A stretch of DNA of 64,000 nucleotides from Polaribacter sp. ALD11 (GCF_002831685.1 NZ_CP025119.1:2316001-2380000); one strand, 5' to 3'; positions 36,557 through 47,106 are shown, counted from the first letter of the stretch. A program made the numbers and translations. The notes: generated from the letters alone by a model not told the origin.

Positions 36557-37184
36557 AAAAAAGTTTTATGTAGTTTGGAACGGACGAAAAAAAGGGGTTT
36601 TTACTTCTTGGAAAGTCTGCAAGAAACAAATTGATGGTTTTGAAGGTGCGCAATACAAGTCTTTTGCAGATTTAAATGAAGCTGAAACTGCGGCTACCAA
36701 AAAATATGAAGATTATATAGGAAAGAATACTAAAAAACCAACATTATCTTCTTCTGAAAAAGCAAAATGTGGGCAACCAAATTTAGAAAGTATTTCTGTG
36801 GATGCTGCGTGTGCTGGTAATCCTGGTAAAATGGAATATAGAGGGGTTTTAACACACAACAAGCAAGAAATTTTTAGAAAAGGTCCTTATAAAAAAGGCA
36901 CTAATAATATCGGTGAGTTTTTAGCTTTGGTACATGGTATTGCCCTATTAAAAAGTAAAAACAAAGAAAACATACCTATTTATTCGGATTCTAGAATTGC
37001 CATGAGCTGGATAAAACAAAAAAGATGTAAAACCAACATGCATTTCGATGCTTCCAATAAAGATCTTTTAGAACTTATAAAAAGAGCAGAAAATTGGCTT
37101 AAAGAAAACACTTTTAAAAACCCAATTTTGAAATGGGAAACCAAAGCTTGGGGAGAAATTCCTGCAGATTTTGGAAGGAAGTGA
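36549..37184 (+). CDS. rnhA: Viroplasmin-domain ribonuclease H
   Basis: A 211-residue protein with two domains. The N-terminal caulimovirus-viroplasmin-type domain (about 1-50, KFYVVWNGRKKGVFTSWKVC) is known to bind RNA/DNA hybrids in type 1 RNases H. The RNase H domain (about 72-211) contains SVDAACAGNPGK (Asp), NIGEFLALVHGI (Glu), YSDSRIAMSWI (Asp) and the C-terminal ADFGRK (Asp). It removes RNA from hybrids. It overlaps purN by 8 bases. Confidence 0.93.
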   Translation: MSKKKFYVVWNGRKKGVFTSWKVCKKQIDGFEGAQYKSFADLNEAETAATKKYEDYIGKNTKKPTLSSSEKAKCGQPNLESISVDAACAGNPGKMEYRGVLTHNKQEIFRKGPYKKGTNNIGEFLALVHGIALLKSKNKENIPIYSDSRIAMSWIKQKRCKTNMHFDASNKDLLELIKRAENWLKENTFKNPILKWETKAWGEIPADFGRK

Positions 37185-37257
37185 AATAGTTGGCAATTTT
37201 CGGTAGCAGGTTTTTAGTTACTCACTCTTGTAAAAACTGTTAACTGAAAATTGAATA

Positions 37258-37728
37258 CTACATTTTTTTTCTTTTCAAATACACCTCTTTATCTAAATAT
37301 TTAAGTTCTTTTAAAGTTATTTTTCTACCTTTATTTTTTTTTAAAATTGATGTTTTTTACGTTCTCATTTTTTTTTAATTGATATTTTATGCCTCTTTCT
37401 TGTAATTCTATAATTAAACCAGGCAAACCACAATATTCTTCTGGACCATAATTGAAAGGGAAACTTTTAGAAAACCATGCAGTTACAGGAGTTTTATGAA
37501 TACCTTTAGATTCTGTACTTCTTTTATTACCTTTGCTTTAAAACACATATATTTGCCAATCATTCTTTTTTCTTGCGTTATTCTCCAATTAAAAAGCGGA
37601 TAACTAATTATAAAATCTTCGCCATAAACATTTATTTGTTGTATTGTTTCATTTTTATTTGAATAATAAATCTCATCAAAATCTACTCTTAATAAAAACC
37701 TGCTTTGTAAGTTTTTTTGAAATTTCAT
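37258..37728 (-). pseudogene. Decayed GLPGLI-family gene
   Basis: An 81-codon opening (37728-37483) starts MKFQKNLQSRFLL and contains NWRITQEKRMIGKYMCFKA, the core pattern of GLPGLI proteins. In another frame the gene continues as FSKSFPFNYGPEEYCGLPGL and further, with the family motif intact. A third frame at a poly-A run gives KGRKITLKELKYLDKEVYL. The signal peptide and first part are absent, and two frameshifts are seen. It resembles the intact GLPGLI genes at 41340 and 42217 and is a broken third copy. Confidence 0.85.
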
Positions 37729-37755
37729 TTTTTTTTAATAGCTCCTAAATAAAAT

Positions 37756-37914
37756 TTAGGAGCTAAGGTTTAAATTAGTTACATTCTTATTACTATGACA
37801 ATCATCATAAATACGTGCGAACTCGTTATAAACACTAATATGACTTGCATTTGGATGAGTTTCTTCATATTCATTTGCCAAATTATTTACCATTTCGAAA
37901 CAATCTAATAACAT
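37756..37914 (-). CDS. Possible small protein gene or fragment, unknown
   Basis: A 52-residue frame from ATG 37914: MLLDCFEMVNNLANEYEETH, then Asn-rich residues and NEFARIYDDCHSNKN near the end. The frame is open further upstream without a start (GISSIYNSCKNEES before the ATG), so it may be the 3' end of a larger lost gene. Its stop lies inside a hairpin (TAGCTCCTAAAT / ATTTAGGAGCTA, 37739-37765). It is close to repeat copy A and may be the relic of a gene once driven divergently from it. Coding status is uncertain. Confidence 0.3.
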   Translation of the reverse strand: MLLDCFEMVNNLANEYEETHPNASHISVYNEFARIYDDCHSNKNVTNLNLSS

Positions 37915-38024
37915 AGATTCCTCATTTTTACACGAATTATAGATAGATGATATTCCTCAATCATTCCTCTTTTCGGAATGGCATTCTTACTTTATTTGAT
38001 AAAACTATACCAGTATATTCTTGT

Positions 38025-38256
38025 ATGAGATTTCTCATAAGTTTTTTTTTAGCAAAGCTGAAATACCCTAAAAGGCTCATTTTAAAATAACAAATAGGAG
38101 AAATTTTTCTTTTCCATAGCTTTTCTCTTTTCAAAGATGTAATATATTTTTTAGTAATATTTAAAAAAATACCCATCCATTTTGGACTAGCTGAATTCAG
38201 GGATATCAAAAACATACTGTTTTCAGCTAGTCCAAAATGGACAGTTATATAAGAAT
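38025..38256. repeat. Dispersed repeat, copy A
   Basis: About 230 bases similar to copies at 43098-43347 (B) and 54908-55050 (C; only the inner part). Shared features are ATGAGATTTCTCATAAG, GAAATACCCT-AAAGGCTCATTT, and a core with the inverted repeat at 38177-38240. It precedes the XRE gene at 38308, as copy C precedes the XRE gene at 55097. No transposase or terminal duplication is seen. Confidence 0.8.
38177..38240. promoter_or_regulatory. Large inverted repeat upstream of XRE gene (copy A)
   Basis: Perfect 19-bp arms, CCATTTTGGACTAGCTGAA and its complement, separated by a 26-base loop. It lies 67 bases upstream of the XRE start. Its conservation at two of these regulators, despite divergence around it, suggests an operator or RNA-level element. 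Function is inferred. Confidence 0.55.
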
Positions 38257-38307
38257 AATTTATGTTACTTTTACTTTGAGAAAAATTTAATTGCTAAAAG
38301 AAAAATA

Positions 38308-38541
38308 ATGAAAGAAAGTATTAACGTTCAAAGTGTAGATTATCAAATTAATAATGTTTTAAAACAAATTGTTTATCGAAGGAAAAGATTAGGGCTTACT
38401 CAAACTGATTTGGCTGAAAAACTAGACATTACCTTAAGTGGTTATTACAAAATAGAAAAAGGAAAAACAAAACTAGATTTTAGACGCATGCTAGAAATTT
38501 CTGAAGTTTTAGATGTAGAGATAAACTATTTTTTAAAATAA
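38308..38541 (+). CDS. Small XRE-family regulator
   Basis: A 77-residue HTH protein: KQIVYRRKRLGLTQTDLAEK, then LDITLSGYYKIEKGKTKLD forms the helix-turn-helix and recognition helix, ending LDVEINYFLK. No sensor domain is present. It is homologous to the XRE protein at 55097, and the two share the upstream inverted repeat, so they probably recognise similar operators. A terminator follows. No adjacent peptide genes remain here; the regulator may be an orphan of a lost copy of the export locus (inference). Confidence 0.85.
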   Translation: MKESINVQSVDYQINNVLKQIVYRRKRLGLTQTDLAEKLDITLSGYYKIEKGKTKLDFRRMLEISEVLDVEINYFLK

Positions 38542-38571
38542 AAAAGAAGGCTTTATAGTTTGTTTAAATCA

Positions 38572-38606
38572 TAAAACCCCAAAACACTGTCTATTTTGGG
38601 GTTTTA
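38572..38606. terminator. Bidirectional terminator
   Basis: AAAACCCCAAAA / TTTTGGGGTTTT stem with a 9-base loop. It serves the XRE gene (+) and the receptor pseudogene (-). Confidence 0.85.
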
Positions 38607-38656
38607 TATGTTATTAAATAGTTATCTAAAAGATTAATTTTGCAGCAATATTACTC

Positions 38657-41330
38657 TTACAAATTATACCCAATACTAAACATAAGTATTCTTGGTAAAA
38701 TAAACGTCTTACTATCGGAAATTACGTAATCTGAAAACCGATTGCTTTGTTTAAACTGTGTATTAAACATATTTTGTGCGGAAATTTTATAAGACCAAGC
38801 ACTATCTTCTTTTTTATAAGACAAGGTTGCATTTGCTATTTCATAGGTGTTTTTCTGACCTAAATCTTTATTTTCGTAAATACTCTTTTTGTAATCAAAA
38901 TTGAAAATAAAGCCCTCTAAAAAATCATAATCTATCGTTACAAAAGGTTCTGTGGTTATAAATTTAGAAGTATTGTTACTAGAAATAAAACGTCCAATAT
39001 CTCTACTTACTCCAAGTTCTATTGTTGGAAAATTATCGAACATCGTTTCGAAACCAACTTCATAATTATAACTATTATTTTTATTGGTTTGAATGTTACT
39101 ATCTATTTCTTGTATGTAACTAGCGTTATTAAAACCAACATCAAATTTATATTTTATGCTTTTTATACTTTTTTCTAAATGCACAGTTCCTCTTAAATCT
39201 TCCGACGGATTGCTAAATAATTTCGCTGTTAAAAATTGATTAATTCTTTGAGATGCATCTGTATTATTAACATCAAAAGCAACTGTATTTCTAACACCTT
39301 GTATTTGTTTGTTGTAATTTAAGTTCACAAATAGCATTAAACCTCTGTATAAACTAAATCTGCTATAATAAATTCTTGCATTGTGGTATAAGCTATTTTC
39401 TAAATCTTCATTTCCTTTAAAAACAGAGTTGTAAGACTGTAAATAAAACCTGTTTGCAAATCTACTAGCATCAGAAAAAGAAGTTTTTAAATTGTAATTT
39501 ATAGTAATTTTCTTAGATTTATTAAACTCAATTTTTGCTGAAAAATCTGGTAAAACCACCCATTTGTTTTTTGTAGTTTGTGTTTGCTGATTTACTTTCC
39601 AATTGTAATTGTGTAAAAAAGCGCCTTGTTTAAAAGTGAAAATACCAGTCCTGAATTTATAATGAATTCCTGCAAACAAATCATTCAATTTAAAATTTAC
39701 ATCGTTGCCAAAACCACCTGAAGAAAAATTATTGTTATCGCCATTGTCTAATTGCTGAAAATCGTTTGTAAAAAAATCTTCATTTAAAAACTTATTACCA
39801 GCTGTAGTATAAATATGGTTGCTATTATTTAACTCCCAAAAATACTTAAAAACAGCATCTATATTTTGTTCTTTGGTGTTTTTTTCTTGTAAAATTCTTA
39901 ATAAATTCTGATTATTATCCGCAGGAATTAAACCTTGTAAAATTGGGTTTTTCGTTTCCCAAAAAGAGTTGTTGTTGTTTTTATCATAAATATAATTTAC
40001 AATTGAAGAAAACGTATGCTTATCATTTTGTCTTTTATGCCATTCTATATTTTGGTTGATGTATGTTGCTGTTAGATCTCTATCTGTAGTAATTGTATTA
40101 GAGTTAGTGTTTACCAAAGAAGTTAAACGATTGTCATTTGCATTATTTGTTCTTTTTACTTGTGTTCTTACATACCATTTTTCTTGAGAATTTGGTGTGT
40201 ATTCTATATTCAAATTACCAATACCTAATAAATTATCTGTAATTGTTTTATTGGTTCTTTCTTCTGTAAATGTATTGTATTCGTTAAAATCTTCTACAAA
40301 AGAGCTTGTATTTGTGTTCGAGAAAATAGCAAAACCAGCAATATCTAATTTAGAAGTCGCTGTTTTGGTAATGTTCAAAGCGCCAAACTTTTGTTTGCTT
40401 ACTAAGAACATCATTGCTTTCCATAAACTGTGAAAAAGCACCACCTTTCCAATCAAAATTACCACTAAAAATGGCATTAACACCACCAGAGAAACTCATG
40501 TAATCTCGAAATGTAAATGTCTTTTCGCCAATATTATTAATATTCCCAATAAAATTCACGTTTATTTTAGGTGCATAATAGAATAAATTTGTACTCGTTT
40601 TGTAAAAATCTTCGTTACCTTTCCCTACTTCAACATCACCAAAAACAAAGCGTTTTTTATCTTCTTTTAATTTGATGTTCATTGCCATTTCATCAGAATC
40701 TGTTAATCCCTTTAAAAATGAAACTTCGTTGTAATTGTCTATTACTTCTACATTCCCAACGGCATCTGCAGGAATGTTTTCTACGGCAAGTTTCGAATTT
40801 CCACCAAAAAACTTTTTACCATCTACCAGCATTTGGGTTACTTTTTTACCTTGTACAGTAACTCTACCATTTTTATCTACCTCAACACCTGGTAATTTTT
40901 TTAACACATTTTTTAATTTTCGCTCAGAACCATCAATAAATTTATCGGTTTTATAAGTAGTGGTATCGCCTCTAACCGTTACAGGCATTTCTATTACAAT
41001 TTCATCTAAACTTTCTGAAGATTGTTGCAATACAAAATCTTTTTTGGTGTTTTTAAGCGTAATAAATTGATAATCTATGGGCTTGTACCCCAAATAAGAA
41101 ATACTTATGTTAATCGTGTCTCCTTTTGCCAATTGCAAACGATAAAAACCCTCGTTGTCTGTAATGGCAAATTGCAAATTTTTAGAGACATCTTTGGGTT
41201 TTGCAATTACATTTGCATAAGGCATTGGGTTTTGTAAACTATCTTTTACCGAACCTGTTAAACTTACTTTTTGAGCAAAAAGAGAGGTAGAAATAATAAT
41301 AAACAAGGCAAATAGACTTTTCTTTTTCAT
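38657..41330 (-). pseudogene. Outer-membrane beta-barrel receptor split by a frameshift
   Basis: Two overlapping frames together encode one protein of about 890 residues. The N-terminal frame (41330-40350) has a signal peptide (LFALFIIISTSLFAQ), a carboxypeptidase-regulatory-like domain (GSVKDSLQNPMPYANV) and a plug region (KKLPGVEVDKNGRVTVQGKK). The C-terminal frame (40486-38657) supplies the barrel and ends FSIGYNL. The frames change around 40388-40400, where AAGCAAACAAAAG appears to have one extra A (AAGCAACAAAAG would restore the frame). The domain layout fits TonB-receptor-like barrel proteins co-occurring with GLPGLI proteins. A sequencing error or slippage at the A-rich site cannot be excluded. 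Confidence 0.85.
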
Positions 41331-41339
41331 AAATTAGGC

Positions 41340-42062
41340 TTATGATTTTTTTTGTAAAAATTTCATAAATGATGCTACTCTTTTCTTGTATTCTTCAACA
41401 GTTTCTTTTTTACCTTTTGTTGGTTTTTCTATTACAATATCTTCTGAAGGATTCAAAACTATTTTTATAGCAGTTATACTTCTTTTAGACATTTCTACTA
41501 AAAGCACTAAACCTGGTAAACCATTGTATTCTTTTGGGCCAAAGCTTACTGGTATTAAAGGAGTAAACCAAGCAATAGGTTTCATTTTTTTGTTTTTAGA
41601 CTCAATATCTATTGCTTTATAACACAAATATTTTCCTATTTTCTTTGTTTCTTGAGTTATTTTCCATTTTATGGGTGCTAGATCTGTTAATAAAAGTTCT
41701 CCTGTATCATTTTGAAAAAAATATTCTTTTGTGTTTGTATTTTTATAATATATATTGTCTCCACCAGCATAAGTTCTATTAAGGTTAAAAATGGTTTTGC
41801 CATCATTTTGCATTTTATCTTCTACTACGTAAAGAGATTCTCCATTAGCAAATGTTAAAAATGTATGTACATCTTTTGTATTTTTAAAAATACCTTTCAT
41901 CCAAGTATCCATCTTCTTTTTTGTTCTTGCTGTGTAAGCAGAATCAAACTTTTTTTCATTAAGCGGTTCTGCAGAGAACTTGTAAGTAACCTTGCCACTT
42001 ATCTTTTGTGAAAAAAGCGAAATTGAAATGCAAAAAATTAAAATGGTTAAAATAGGTTTCAT
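41340..42062 (-). CDS. GLPGLI-family secreted protein
   Basis: About 240 residues from the ATG at 42062, which gives a clean signal peptide (KPILTILIFCISISLFSQ); an ATG at 42074 is 4 codons earlier. The family core KWKITQETKKIGKYLCYKA is near residue 120 and the motif appears as YNGLPGLVLLVE near 180. GLPGLI proteins are Bacteroidota-specific, periplasmic or surface located, and usually paired with TonB-receptor-like barrels, as here (10 bases from the receptor). Their role is unknown. Confidence 0.9.
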   Translation of the reverse strand: MKPILTILIFCISISLFSQKISGKVTYKFSAEPLNEKKFDSAYTARTKKKMDTWMKGIFKNTKDVHTFLTFANGESLYVVEDKMQNDGKTIFNLNRTYAGGDNIYYKNTNTKEYFFQNDTGELLLTDLAPIKWKITQETKKIGKYLCYKAIDIESKNKKMKPIAWFTPLIPVSFGPKEYNGLPGLVLLVEMSKRSITAIKIVLNPSEDIVIEKPTKGKKETVEEYKKRVASFMKFLQKKS

Positions 42063-42216
42063 AAAAGTGTTCATCAGTAATTTTATTTATAAGAAACAAA
42101 CTATAATAAGAAAGGTTTTAAATTAAAGAGTGTTTATGTTTTTACATTGATAAAACTCATACTTAGAAAATCCTAAAATAATTAATAAGACCATCTGTAA
42201 TTAAAGAAACTTAAAA

Positions 42217-42909
42217 TTAATTTTTAAATGGTGAGTTCTTTTTTATTAATTCTTTATACTCTTCAGCTGTAAGTTTTTTTAAACCTTTGGGCTTTTCTAT
42301 TTCAATATCTTTAATATTTAATTCAATTTTAATAGCTGTAAAAGTAAAATTACTAGATTCTTGTAATTCCAAAATTAATCCTGGTAAACCAAAATATTTT
42401 TTTGGCCCATATCTAACAGGAATTTCTTGAGTGTACCAAGCTATTGTTTTTTGATCTTTTGAGTCTAAATTTATAGCTTTATAACAGATGTAATTTCCAA
42501 CTTTTTTTGTTTCTTGCGTTAATTTCCATTTAATTGGTGGCATTTCTACTAACATTAAATCTCCCAAAACACCTGTTTGATAAAAAAAGTCTTTATCGTT
42601 ATAATTCTGATAAAATTTTTCATTATTTCCTGCAAATAATTTTGTGTAATTTATTGCTTTTTTAGAATCATTCTTCATGTCTTCTTTTACATAGTATAAA
42701 CTCTCTTTATTGTTAAATAATAATAAAGCCTCTACATCTTTACTATCTCTTATAGCTTTTTTAATTCTATCAATTCGTTCTTTAGGAACTTTCTTCTTTT
42801 CTAATTTAGAAAAATCTGGTCCATTAAAACTTACACTGTAAGTAATTCTTCCTTGTGAAAAGCATACAAAAGTTGAAAATAAAACTAAACTTAAAATTAT
42901 TTTTTTCAT
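42217..42909 (-). CDS. GLPGLI-family secreted protein
   Basis: A 230-residue paralogue of the gene at 41340: signal peptide KIILSLVLFSTFVCFSQ, core KWKLTQETKKVGNYICYKA, motif YFGLPGLILELQ. It is the first gene of the GLPGLI-GLPGLI-receptor set on the minus strand, 142 bases upstream of the second. The C-terminal part is shortened relative to its paralogue. Together with the decayed copy at 37258, the family has three members in 5.7 kb, indicating local duplication. Confidence 0.9.
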   Translation of the reverse strand: MKKIILSLVLFSTFVCFSQGRITYSVSFNGPDFSKLEKKKVPKERIDRIKKAIRDSKDVEALLLFNNKESLYYVKEDMKNDSKKAINYTKLFAGNNEKFYQNYNDKDFFYQTGVLGDLMLVEMPPIKWKLTQETKKVGNYICYKAINLDSKDQKTIAWYTQEIPVRYGPKKYFGLPGLILELQESSNFTFTAIKIELNIKDIEIEKPKGLKKLTAEEYKELIKKNSPFKN

Positions 42910-43097
42910 TTTATTAAATTATTAATTATTTTATTAGAGATTTTCATGAGTAAACAAGCCTAAATTTTCTAAAAAATTAATAGAAAAAAGTTTACTTTTG
43001 CAACACTTCCTCTGTTTGTTTTGTTTAAGTGATACATTTATTTACACGGTTTTTATATTTCTTATAGATTCCTAATATTTACAGGAATGATAAGCAA

Positions 43098-43347
43098 ATG
43101 AGATTTCTCATAAGTTTATATTGAGCGAAGCCGAAATACCCTCAAAGGCTCATTTCAAAATGACAAATAGGATAACTTTTTCTTTTTTATAGCTTTTTCT
43201 CCTTCCAAATTTGAGAAACTTTTTTCTAATAACCTAAAAAAAGACCCATCCGATTTGGACTAGCTGAATTCAGGGATACCCGAAACATACTGTTTTCAGG
43301 GAGTCCAAAATGGACAGTTGATTGGTAATAATTTGTGCTGTTCTTCT
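43098..43347. repeat. Dispersed repeat, copy B (no XRE gene)
   Basis: About 250 bases similar to copy A along its full length and nearly identical over about 140 bases to copy C. Its inverted repeat (43254-43268 and 43295-43309) has two substitutions in the right arm, TTCAGGGAGTCC instead of TTCAGCTAGTCC. Homology to copy A stops where the XRE gene would begin, so this copy has lost its regulator. From 43348 to 43619 I see nothing more, and 42910-43097 also shows nothing clear. With copy C it brackets the peptide-export locus as a direct repeat. Confidence 0.8.
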
Positions 43348-43619
43348 TTTTTATGAAAATATAATCGCTAAAAAAGTAGTTATACAAACAAACGCTTATT
43401 TCTGTATAAATATAGTTTTAAGAAATGTTTGTAGAAGAATAAATATGAGCTAACTTAAACTAGTTTAACATAAAATCTAGACATTATCTTGGTGATTATT
43501 CCAAAATAGGAAAAAATAAACATAATTTGACTTTAGGTTATCTTAGAGTTTCTAAACAAGTTTATTGAGTAAAGCAAATGACTTTAAAAAAATTAGTTTT
43601 TTATAAGTTTAAAGTGAAG

Positions 43620-44909
43620 TTATCTATTAAATATTTTAGTTAATTGATAAAACAAACGTTGAATCAAACGTAAATCTTCTGTTATAATTTCAGCTGCACC
43701 TCTCATTTCTTGTTTGAAAATAATATCCTTATTGTATGAAGTTACTAAATTTTTAGGTAACGAAACATCTATAGTATAGAACCCTTCTTTATTTGAAATT
43801 TCAGAAATATTATTCACGATACCTTTTAAAACACCAAATTCATAATCTGGGTAGTTATCTAATTTTATATGAACTACTTGACCAACTTTAACCTTACCTA
43901 AGTTTTGTGATGGGGTTTTCAGTTTTGCTATAAATGCAGAATTATTTCTTGGTATAATTGTAAAAACTAAATCTCCCTGACTCACTGTTTGATTTTTACT
44001 CCAATAATTTAAAAAAGAAACCTTGCCATTTATCTCTGAAATTAACAAATACTTCATTTCCCAATCTTTCACACTTTTTCTTAGCTGATTAAAAGATTGA
44101 ATTACATTCTTTAACAACGTCATTTCCTCTCTAACTTTGGCAATTTCAGTTCCTTTAGAAGTTCTTTTATTATTTGAAATGGATTCTCTTAATTGAGATA
44201 TAGAGGTATTCATGTTTTTATAACTTCTCTCAGACTGTAAAAAATCTAACTGCTTCAATTCATACTCTTTCTCTGAAATTACTCCTTTCCCAAAAAGAGA
44301 TTTGCTTCTCTCTAAATCTTTCTTTTTAAACTTTAACTCCTTTTCATTTAGCCTTTTTTGAGATTGCATGTTAGACAACCTTCTTTTAAGCTCTGAGGTT
44401 GAAATTCTATTAGCATTTACTTCATGAGAAAATGGGTCTAAATCTTTATTCAAAACATATTTAATATAATTATCTTCAAATGAATCATAACTTGCTTCTA
44501 TATCACCTATAAACAAAATTGGCAAGTCATTAATAGGAAATAAAAATGATTCTTTTTGAACTTTAATGGTGTCAATAATTGATTTCAACAGAAAAACATC
44601 TGAATAATCGGCTGTATTTTCTATTATAGCTAAAGGTTGATTTTTTATAACATTCTGAGCATCTCTAACAAGAATTGTATCTATTTTACCACTAACTCTA
44701 GCGTACTCTTTTTGAGGTGGTATTTTAGTAGTTAATATAACTTCGGCATTAATAATGTCTGGATATTTAATAAACCATGAAATGAAAAATAACATAAGTA
44801 TCAGTAAAAAAAATAATGTATTTCCCCAACGAACCATCCAATTAGGTACATAAGATAGTATTTCTTGCACCTCTTCACTTCTAACTTCTATCTCATTATT
44901 TTCTGGCAT
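43620..44909 (-). CDS. HlyD-type secretion adaptor
   Basis: A 429-residue periplasmic adaptor for the ABC exporter encoded 1 base upstream. One membrane helix (about residues 31-48, LFFLLILMLFFISWFIKY) is followed by a lipoyl half (EYARVSGKIDTILVRDAQNV), a long coiled-coil hairpin (about 155-265; LNEKELKFKKKDLERSKSLF) and the second lipoyl half and beta-barrel (LISEINGKVSFLNYW, SQGDLVFTIIP). It links the inner-membrane transporter to an outer-membrane channel (TolC-like, not in the window). It is the last gene of the export operon. Confidence 0.95.
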   Translation of the reverse strand: MPENNEIEVRSEEVQEILSYVPNWMVRWGNTLFFLLILMLFFISWFIKYPDIINAEVILTTKIPPQKEYARVSGKIDTILVRDAQNVIKNQPLAIIENTADYSDVFLLKSIIDTIKVQKESFLFPINDLPILFIGDIEASYDSFEDNYIKYVLNKDLDPFSHEVNANRISTSELKRRLSNMQSQKRLNEKELKFKKKDLERSKSLFGKGVISEKEYELKQLDFLQSERSYKNMNTSISQLRESISNNKRTSKGTEIAKVREEMTLLKNVIQSFNQLRKSVKDWEMKYLLISEINGKVSFLNYWSKNQTVSQGDLVFTIIPRNNSAFIAKLKTPSQNLGKVKVGQVVHIKLDNYPDYEFGVLKGIVNNISEISNKEGFYTIDVSLPKNLVTSYNKDIIFKQEMRGAAEIITEDLRLIQRLFYQLTKIFNR

Positions 44910-44910
44910 C

Positions 44911-47106
44911 TTACTTCCCTAAATTTAATTGATTTTTCACCAAATGATAATAACTACCTTTTAGATTTATTAAATCATTATGGTTTCCTTTTTCTATAAT
45001 TTTCCCTTTTTCTAATACTACAATTTGATGCGCATTTTTAACAGTGCTTAGTCTATGTGCAATAACAACTGCGGTTTTATTTTTAAAGAAATTATCTAAA
45101 TTCTCCATAATTACCTTCTCATTATTTGCATCTAAGGCAGAAGTTGCTTCGTCAAAAAATAAAATTTTCGGATCTTTATATACAGATCTGGCTATTAATA
45201 AGCGTTGTTTTTGACCAGTACTTAAACCAGAACCTTCTGCACCAATTTTAGTATTAAAGCCTAGAGGTAAATTATCTATGTAGTCATTTATATTAGCAAC
45301 TTTTATGGCATAGTTTAATTTATCTTTGTCTACATAATCTTCTCCAACTGCTATATTTTTAGCGATAGTGTCATTAAAAATATACCCCTCTTGCATTACT
45401 ACCCCGCAATTTTTTCTCCATGCTTTTACAGAAATATCTTTTAAATTAAACTGATTCACATAAATCCCCCCTTTATCAATATTGTAAAAACCTAAAAGTA
45501 GTTTCATTAATGTAGTTTTTCCACTTCCGCTAACACCCACTATGGCGGTAGTTTTATTGGGTGGTATTTCTAAAGAAAGGTCTTTTATTACAGGCTCTAG
45601 CCCCCCAGTATATCTAAAAGAAATATTTTTTAAACGAATCACTGCATCTTCAGGAACATCTGATATTTTATTTTCACCAGGTTTTTCTTCATCTTCCATA
45701 TTGTGTATTTCCCCTAATCTATCCAGTGAAATTTGTGCGTCTTGCACATCTCTCATAAAACCAATTAGTTGAACAATTGGGCCATTTAATTGCCCAACGA
45801 TGTAACTTATAGCCATCATCATACCAAGTGTAATTTCGCCATCAATTACCAATTTAGCAGATAATATAGTTATCAGCATATTTTTAATTTCATTGATAAA
45901 ATTAGAACCAACGCTTTGTGTCTGTTCTAAAGCTAAGCTTTTTGTAGCAACTTTAAATAATCTGGCTTGAACATATTCCCAGTTCCAACGCATTCTCTTT
46001 TCTGCATTGTGCAGTTTTATTTCTTGCATTCCATTAATTAGTTCTATTACTTTACTTTGTTCTGTACTTACCTCTGAAAAACGTTTATAGTCTAATTCCT
46101 TTCGTTTTTTAAAGAAAAATAATACCCAAGTAAAATATAATAAACTTCCAATAGCAAAAACTGCAAAAATTTGCATGCTATAATATCCCAATACCAAACT
46201 AAATATAATTAGATTGAAAAAGGAAAAAAGAACCGTTAAAGAAGAAGTCGTCAATATTCGCTCTATTCTTTTATGGTCATTTATTCTTTGTAACAAATCT
46301 CCTGTCATTCTAACATCGAAGTAAGAGATTGGTAACTTCATTAGTTTTATGAAAAAATCTGAAATTAAAGAGATATTAATTCTTGCGCTCAAATGAAGTA
46401 AGATCCAACTTCTTATAATTTCTAAAGCAGCTTTACCAATAAACAGGAATAATTGAGCAAAAAGGATTAAATATATAAAATTTATATCTTGATTTTTAAT
46501 TCCAACATCTACAATACTCTGCGTGAGAAATGGAAGAATTAGCTGTAACAAACTACCCGCCAATAAACCAATTATAAGCTGAATGATAAACTTTTTGTAC
46601 TTAAATAAATATTTAAAAATAAATCTAAATCCGAATTTCTCGTCTTTGTCAAATTCAGATTGATAAAACTTAGGTGTAGGTTCTATAAGTAAAACGACTC
46701 CTTCTTCTGTAGTTTCGTCTGCATTATTACCTATCCAGAATTTAATAAAATCTTTTATACTATATGTAATTAGCCCATGTGCTGGATCTGAAATATAAAC
46801 AACATCTTTTTTTATTTTATAGAGTACTACATAATGGTTTTTATTCCAATGGACAATGCAAGGCAATGGTGCTTCTAAGAGTTTATTAAAACTTAATTTA
46901 ACTCCTAAAGATTTAAAACCAACAGATTCTACAGCATCGCTTAAACCTAATAGGCTACTTCCTTCTCTGGTAGTTTCACTTAATGTACGTAACTCTTGTG
47001 TATTAATTAGCTTACCATAATGTTTGGCTAATATTTTTATACAAGTAGGGCCGCAATCTTTGGCTTCTGTTTGTTTATAGGTTGGAAACCTATTTGCTAA
47101 GTTCAA
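44911..47106 (-). CDS. C39-peptidase ABC exporter for double-glycine peptides
   Basis: A 731-residue bacteriocin-type exporter. The C39 peptidase domain (about 1-140) has Gln12 and Cys18 in QTEAKDCGPTC, His in VHWNKNHYVVLY and Asp in SDPAHG, so its active site is complete. Six membrane helices follow (about 165-440), then the ATPase with Walker A GVSGSGKTTL, signature LSTGQKQR and Walker B ILFFDEATSALD. This family cleaves leaders after Gly-Gly and exports the core peptide. The four upstream peptide genes have such leaders. Confidence 0.97.
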   Translation of the reverse strand: MNLANRFPTYKQTEAKDCGPTCIKILAKHYGKLINTQELRTLSETTREGSSLLGLSDAVESVGFKSLGVKLSFNKLLEAPLPCIVHWNKNHYVVLYKIKKDVVYISDPAHGLITYSIKDFIKFWIGNNADETTEEGVVLLIEPTPKFYQSEFDKDEKFGFRFIFKYLFKYKKFIIQLIIGLLAGSLLQLILPFLTQSIVDVGIKNQDINFIYLILFAQLFLFIGKAALEIIRSWILLHLSARINISLISDFFIKLMKLPISYFDVRMTGDLLQRINDHKRIERILTTSSLTVLFSFFNLIIFSLVLGYYSMQIFAVFAIGSLLYFTWVLFFFKKRKELDYKRFSEVSTEQSKVIELINGMQEIKLHNAEKRMRWNWEYVQARLFKVATKSLALEQTQSVGSNFINEIKNMLITILSAKLVIDGEITLGMMMAISYIVGQLNGPIVQLIGFMRDVQDAQISLDRLGEIHNMEDEEKPGENKISDVPEDAVIRLKNISFRYTGGLEPVIKDLSLEIPPNKTTAIVGVSGSGKTTLMKLLLGFYNIDKGGIYVNQFNLKDISVKAWRKNCGVVMQEGYIFNDTIAKNIAVGEDYVDKDKLNYAIKVANINDYIDNLPLGFNTKIGAEGSGLSTGQKQRLLIARSVYKDPKILFFDEATSALDANNEKVIMENLDNFFKNKTAVVIAHRLSTVKNAHQIVVLEKGKIIEKGNHNDLINLKGSYYHLVKNQLNLGK

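Noticed and set aside
37741..37765. Hairpin as terminator
   Set aside because: A good stem, but neither strand has a T run after it, so it is not called as a terminator.
37961..38215. 84-codon minus-strand frame
   Set aside because: It lies inside repeat copy A; the corresponding part of copies B and C is not open in the same way.
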